A DNA stretch of 24,266 nucleotides from assembly GCA_001414485.1 (NCBI GenBank), contig LLEY01000330.1, positions 1 to 24,266 on the forward strand, read 5' to 3'. Numbering within the stretch: the stretch's first letter is position 1; the number at the start of each line of letters is the position of its first letter. The notes under the pieces were generated by a model. The model saw only the letters and a list, made by a program, of their open reading frames with translations, had not been told where the DNA came from and made no database searches. Below are positions 19,901 to 24,266 of the stretch, piece after piece. Made by a program: the position numbers and the translations under genes. Source of the stretch: Calycina herbarum. Lineage: Eukaryota > Ascomycota > Leotiomycetes > Helotiales > Pezizellaceae.

Positions 19901-20932
19901 TAGCTATACTTAATAGGAAGGACGATTACGGTTATGTCGTTCTATAAGGCCTAGCTAGTTAAGATTCGACGCCAACTTACTAACTACCCCTAGATTAACG
20001 TCTGTTTTATAAACCTGTCTATACTAACCGTCGCTAGTTCCTAAAGTATAGAGTATAATATAGTCCTACTCTCTCTTATTACTACTAAGAATATAACCTT
20101 TATTAACGAGCTATAGGCCTTACTAGTCGCTATAACTCGTGCTCGTGCTCTACTTAGTATCTACACTACCTACTAGATTTACAACTAGCTAAGAAAAACT
20201 TCTAATAATTACTAGATTATAGCCCTGCTTATAGATCTAGTAGATAAGAGACACGTTATCGATTATAGTACTACGCCGAACCTAAAGTACTATAACTATG
20301 GAGAGGACGGCTATACTTTAACTGATTATAGCTATAGATTTATACTAAAGTGCCGACGATGCTAGAAGAACGATAGTCGCGATACTATATTCGGTTATAT
20401 AGCTAGAGACTACGAGTACTTTCCCTAGACTAAACGATGTAATCGTTATATAAGTAATAATCGCGAATAAGAGAACCCTCTCTACTTAACTAGGAATTGC
20501 TCTTACTTTAGCTAGGATCTAATATATATTTAGTACTATAAATGCTATATAATAGGTTATAAGCGAGAGCACTGTTCTTAAATAATCTATACTCGGTGCT
20601 CTACTCGAGGTTATACTTAAAAGAACTGCTCTATACTAGTCGTCTGTACTAGGTGTAATATAGAGGGTCACGTTACACGTGGCTGTAAAACTGTCCTTAG
20701 TTGCTAATACCTCTCTAAAGCTTTATAAGGTTTAGTTCTAAATCCTATTTAAACTAACGAGAAACATAGATATTAGGAGACTGCTGTTTTAGGAGATAAG
20801 AGTAATACTAGTAGATCTTAGTAGTAGATAGTGTTATATAGAAAGGCGTCTTTACTAAGGGTTAGCGACTTTGCTTCTTCTATTATATATTAATACTCTA
20901 AAGGACTGTTTACTAATATTAGAGCTTATTAA
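16970..20932 (+). pseudogene. UPF1-like superfamily 1 helicase with C-terminal zinc knuckles
   Basis: One frame without indels runs about 1,320 codons from a start now reading ATA (16970, followed by GGT) to about 20932. Stops are TAG and TAA, with rare TGA. Residues 1-480 are acidic and Ser/Thr-rich, including one stretch free of stops (17873-18115). The helicase core follows: a degraded Walker A (TYPTNKG) near 18820-18850, motif II LDKAAY at 19400-19417 (a DEAA type with Glu now Lys), motif III LLAADY near 19470-19495, motif V SIEYNIVLLSL near 20045-20080, and motif VI VAITRARALL near 20126-20160. The C-terminus (about 20350-20700) has four or five CCHC zinc knuckles. The last is intact: CTRCNIEGHVTRGC at 20645-20686. 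UPF1-type helicases unwind RNA or DNA with ATP; zinc knuckles bind single-stranded nucleic acid. Some relatives act in RNA decay or silencing, others may serve mobile elements. A palindrome lies before the start, one in frame at 18431 and one over the 3' end. Confidence 0.88.
18431..18450. repeat. Dispersed palindrome, 17 of 20 bases, inside the UPF1-like gene
   Basis: AAGTTAACTATAGTTAATAT. It reads KLTIVN in the helicase frame, upstream of the ATPase core. Confidence 0.8.
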
Positions 20933-20945
20933 CTCTAGTTAACTT
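20926..20945. repeat. Dispersed palindrome, near copy, at the 3' end of the UPF1-like gene
   Basis: TTATTAACTCTAGTTAACTT; the right arm is intact. It overlaps the presumed end of the coding frame. Confidence 0.65.
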
Positions 20946-21204
20946 CTCTATAGTAATATAGCCTTATATGTTCTTATATTCGTTAATAGACGAGTATAAC
21001 TATTCTTATTAAAAAACCTAGTAGCCTTTTATATATATATATATAAATAAGTATCTATATAATATCTAGTAAACTGCTACTATTAATAGTACTATTACTC
21101 TCTATACTCTATATTCTCTGTTTCTGTTTTAGTTAGTAAGTAACCTTTTAAGCTCTTCTCTAAAGTGAAATTATACTATAAGATTCCTATCGTATCTTCT
21201 ATAT
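20946..21204. other. Short intergenic stretch with AT microsatellite
   Basis: Downstream of the UPF1-like gene. It holds an AT run (about 21029-21045) and no supported gene or RNA. Confidence 0.5.
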
Positions 21205-21483
21205 ATATATTGTTAGGAGTATACGTCTTACCCTACGTACCTAGTTACTCTAACTCCTCCTACTACCGGTGCTGCTATAGACGGACTAGTACTATACGAT
21301 AAGAAGAGTTAACAGCTAAACTAGAGCGCTATACTAGCGGTTCTAGAGGAGGTATTATATACTACCGAAGCTGCGTCGCCTAGAGGATCGCTAGAACGAT
21401 ATTTAGAGCCTACTATTAACCTGTTTATTATATACCCTAGTAGTAGCTAGTTCTCTATAGATAACGTAGGACCTTATAAATGA
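21205..21483 (+). pseudogene. Small degenerate ORF, unknown product
   Basis: A plus-strand frame of about 93 codons runs from an ATA that may have been ATG to a TGA at 21481, with only a few TAG or TAA inside. Readable stretches include TPPTTGAAIDGLVLYDKK and SAILAVLEEVLYTTEAAS, then SLERYLEPTINLFIIYP. A second open stretch in the next frame (about 21479-21690, INDSILDAYLASLIKVL) may be a continuation after a frameshift or an intron. No family recognised. Confidence 0.3.
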
Positions 21484-21714
21484 TTCTATCCTTGACGCCT
21501 ATTTAGCTAGCCTAATTAAGGTTCTATAAATAGCGGGGTTACCTTTTAACATAGAATCGTAACTAAGTTATAACAGATATGTAATAGATAATTCCTAGCT
21601 TCTTAGAGGACGTTCTAAACCCTAGAGAGCTTAAATCAATAGAAAGCTAGTAAGATGCCTGATATTATTATCGTAGTAAACAGCTTTATTTATTTAGTAT
21701 TAGACTAGTAGCTA

Positions 21715-22165
21715 GCGCCTTAGCTAATTAGAACAAGAATAAAACGTGATAGACCTATCTTTCTAGGGTTAGTTGAAAGCTAATAATCTTTAACTTCTTA
21801 TACTACGAAACATAACTAAAGGTTGATAAAGATTCTTTTTATAGTAAATAATATTATAAATACTACTCTAGTCCTATAAATCTATAAAGCCTTTCTTTAC
21901 GATCTAAAAAGTAGTTCTAGTTAGAAGTATAGCTTATTACTATAGTATAAAGTTAACTATAGGAAGTTAACTATAGTTAACTTCACGTATATAAATAGTT
22001 GTTTAATTACTACTATTTAAAAGCTTAAAACCTATTCTATATATAGCTATTTTATAATATATAGTAATATAAAGATAAAGGTCTCCTTTTAATAAGGGGT
22101 TAGAGTAGTAGAAACAGGTCTAGCTAATTAGAATATAAATAAAACGTGATAAGTCTAAATCCTTG
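21715..22165 (-). repeat. Inverted copy of repeat T (about one unit)
   Basis: Matches the reverse complement of the array at 150-1139 over about one period plus a short restart at about 22115-22160 (both stretches start ctagctaattagaa). It carries a half palindrome at 21950-21961 followed by a perfect copy at 21964-21983. It lies directly upstream of the gene start containing B, whereas on the left the T array abuts the truncated end of B. Confidence 0.85.
21964..21983. repeat. Dispersed palindrome, perfect copy, in the inverted T unit
   Basis: AAGTTAACTATAGTTAACTT, preceded by the half-site AAGTTAACTATAGG at 21950, so the left arm is partly duplicated. This is the rightmost copy in the window. 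Confidence 0.9.
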
Positions 22166-22170
22166 CTATA

Positions 22171-22931
22171 ATAGAAAGTAGGGTCGAGAATCGCTTATAT
22201 TTCTATAAAGAAGCTATAGATAAGGGTTCGGTATATAAAGAAGCTATAGATAAAGGTTTGTCTGAATATAAGGATATTATTCCTAATATATATATAAGGC
22301 TCTTAGAACGCTAGTTCCCTTACTTATAGAAGGCGTTGGCCTAAGATTCTAGGCTAGATATTATACTATATCCTATCCCTTAGAAATTATTAAGGCACTA
22401 TTCTCTAGTCCTATTAACACTTATATAATTCTACTACTATAGAATTTAATTAAACATTCTACCTAGAATAGGTTAGAAGACATTATTAGCAGAAGAAAAG
22501 ACTAAGAGAGTAAGGGAGCGATAATAATAATACCGAGCTTGTTAGAATACCTACTTTAATTACTATATTTTGCTACTCTAACTAATATATAGAAAGACTA
22601 ACTTAATCGTAAGGCTATAATATAGAGCTAGATAGAAGCCTTCTAGTCTAGGATATAGTTAGCAAGGTTAGGGTTATTTAGAGCTTAGGCCGCTATACCT
22701 CGCTAACTAAGTTATAGCTCTTATCTTAGTAAGGAGAGAGGTTCTTTACGTTATACAGTTATAATATTACTTTCTCTCTAGAACCTCTCCTAGTACCTAG
22801 TAGTATTACTAGCGAGAGCACCTTATAGGTGGAATTGCTCCTCTTAAACCTATATATTAGTACTAAGCCCCTCTTTTCTATCTTAGGTAGTTCTTAGTAG
22901 GATAGTAGATTAATAATTAGACTTAATTTTA
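22171..22931 (+). pseudogene. Start of a gene of unknown function, sharing block B
   Basis: A probable start (ATA for ATG, 22171) opens a frame reading ESRVENRLYFYKEAIDKGSVY, with a second YKEAIDKG unit 10 codons after the first, then SEYKDIIPNIYIRLLER up to about 22307. This block matches fragment B at 1144-1320. Further on, the same frame and the frame used by the gene at 22932-24200 have similar numbers of TAG and TAA, so the path between 22320 and 22931 is unclear. An intron or a frameshift probably joins this start to the downstream frame. Function not recognised. Confidence 0.4.
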
Positions 22932-23249
22932 GGAGAAGTACCTTATAGAGAACGACCTTCAAGTAGCATAGTATAATAAGACGTAGCCTCTAAAACATAT
23001 ACTACTACTAAAAAGTCTCTATTCTTAACATCTTACTCTAGCCGTTTACGCTCTGCTATTATTGACAATACACCTCTAAATGCCTCTCTTTCGCCGGAGT
23101 ATAGACACTTTAAAGCTAATACTATATTTTCGTCAGTAGAGAACAGCAGCCTCAGAGTACCCCTACCTACTAATAGTTCTTATACGTTAGGCTCCTCGCT
23201 ATATATACTTAATCGTAATCCGTCTTCGTTAGATAAACCTCCTTATATA

Positions 23250-23837
23250 GATAATAACAGGGTCTCTCACTAGCTATATTCTCTAACACCAGAAGCAGAA
23301 CCGAGTAACAGGCTATATTCTCTATTACTAGAAGAAGACAGGCCCTTAGTAGAACAGCCTAGCCCTGGACTAACTTCGAGTAATCTATATAGTCCTTTAT
23401 ACGACCTATTCGACGACTCCGTAGACTTCGAGAGAGATAACAGCTACTAGTAGGATAGTAGTAGTATAGAGGATAATAATAATAAAGGCGGCAGCGATAG
23501 AGAAGAAGTCTATAAACCTATAACTATGTCTCCTTCTTATGTAGATAATAATAGGGCCCCTCACCAACTATATTCTCTAATATCAGAAGTAGAACCGAGT
23601 AACAGGCTATATTCTCTGTTACTAGAAGAAGACAGGCCCTTAGTTGAACGGCCTAGCCCTAGACTAACTTCGAGTAATCTATATAGTCCTCTACGCGACC
23701 TGTCCGACGACTCCGTAGACTTCGAGAGAGATAACAGTTACTAGTAGGATAGTAATAGTATAGAGGATAATAATAATAAAGACAGCAGCGATATAGAAGA
23801 AGTCTATAAACCTATAACTATGTCTTCTTATAGCAGT
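23250..23837 (+). repeat. 294-bp in-frame tandem duplication, two copies
   Basis: The landmark gataata..aggg recurs at 23250 and 23544, a period of 294 bp or exactly 98 codons. The copies are very similar, with small differences such as LYDLFDDS against LRDLSDDS. Preservation of the frame suggests the duplication arose while the gene was still coding. Confidence 0.85.
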
Positions 23838-23959
23838 CTCGGAAGGACAGGATCGACCTCTAGTAGATACTCTAACTACTCTCTAATTAGTATAGGTACT
23901 ATTATACTCCTGTGGTATAATTCGCCTAAGTCTTATTCTCGACAAGATTTTGCCTTACA

Positions 23960-23993
23960 CTACCTCTCTGTAATCGAAAAACAGAGAGGGTAG
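23960..23993. other. Hairpin of about 12 bp
   Basis: CTACCTCTCTGT and ACAGAGAGGGTAG pair with one bulged base around a 9-base loop. It lies inside the frame of the unknown gene (…LSVIEKQRG), so it may be incidental. The arm sequence reappears in part as acactacccta near 24008. Confidence 0.4.
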
Positions 23994-24266
23994 TATAGGT
24001 CGGTTTTTACACTACCCTACAAGTACTATAAGATTAAGAGTAAGAAAATACTTTATATAAGCTTTTATACTATAGATTAGACGAACTTTCAAATAGACTT
24101 TACTAAAAATTTATATCTATTTTATATAATTAGTTTAGAGTTACGCTTTCCTGCTTATTAATCGTTCCCGATGTTTTCCCGAGTCTACCTACTTTCTTAA
24201 CTTTAACTATATATATTAGACGTAATACTTAATAAAAACTAATTTTAACTTAAGATTACTATATTT

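Larger units (their letters stand above)
22932..24200 (+). pseudogene. Gene of unknown function with two 98-residue Ser/Asp-rich repeats
   Basis: A plus-strand frame with few stops runs to TAA at 24198-24200. It starts with a Ser/Thr/Lys-rich region (KTYTTTKKSLFLTSYSSRLR). Two tandem 98-codon units follow (23250-23543 and 23544 to about 23837), each with EPSNRLYSLLLEEDRP, TSSNLYSPL, DDSVDFERDNSY and an EDNNNK stretch. After the repeats comes a less acidic region (RYSNYSLISIGTIILLWYNS, then SYSRQDFALHYLSVIEKQRG). CpA and TpG are more frequent here than elsewhere, so RIP was weaker or more recent. The repeats look intrinsically disordered and acidic. It is probably the continuation of the gene that starts at 22171. 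No domain recognised. Confidence 0.5.

Noticed and set aside
22320..22931. Choosing one reading frame for the stretch between the B block and the repeat-bearing gene
   Set aside because: Two plus-strand frames have similar numbers of TAG and TAA and neither shows a known motif, so no exon structure is claimed.
1..24266. Terminal inverted repeats of a simple DNA transposon, CRISPR arrays, tRNA or rRNA genes
   Set aside because: The inverted T and B blocks are not in mirror order, the palindrome copies are not regularly spaced with unique spacers, and no tRNA or rRNA signature was seen.

Overview
The window looks like an AT-rich, repeat-rich block of a filamentous ascomycete (Pezizomycotina-type) genome that has been heavily altered by repeat-induced point mutation (RIP). 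CpA and TpG are nearly absent over most of the window. Every long reading frame carries TAG or TAA where CAG, CAA or TGG is expected, His and Cys positions read as Tyr, and start codons read ATA for ATG. No intact gene was found. All genes below are remnants read through these stops. Functional calls rest on conserved motifs that survive; ancestral forms are inference.

Layout. Positions 150-1139 hold about 2.3 tandem copies of a ~422-bp repeat (T), followed by a short gene fragment (B, 1144-1320). A minus-strand SNF2-family helicase gene occupies 1635-13144. It is split by a nested Ty3/gypsy chromovirus-type LTR retrotransposon at 3072-10299, with 424-bp LTRs and a 5-bp AATAT target duplication. 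A roughly 1.2-1.6 kb spacer carries short repeats. A second minus-strand gene of unknown function (about 14702-16721) follows. It shares a ~250-bp divergent promoter interval with a plus-strand, UPF1-like superfamily 1 helicase gene carrying C-terminal zinc knuckles (16970-20932). After a small degenerate ORF come inverted single copies of T and B (21715-22316). Last is a less mutated gene of unknown function containing two 98-codon repeats (22932-24200).

The most striking feature is a dispersed 20-bp palindrome, AAGTTAACTATAGTTAACTT. About 15 full or near copies lie between 276 and 21983. I saw no full copy inside the nested retrotransposon and none right of 21983. Copies sit just upstream of the starts of all three large genes, at the 3' ends of two of them, inside an intron, inside every T repeat examined, and inside coding frames in the phase that reads KLTIVN or KLTLVN. 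The two helicases, the unknown gene, the dispersed palindrome and the inverted T/B blocks together suggest one large selfish element about 21-22 kb long (about 14-15 kb without the retrotransposon). Its transposition enzyme was not identified. I do not recognise this combination as a named family; that is an inference from memory, not a search result.
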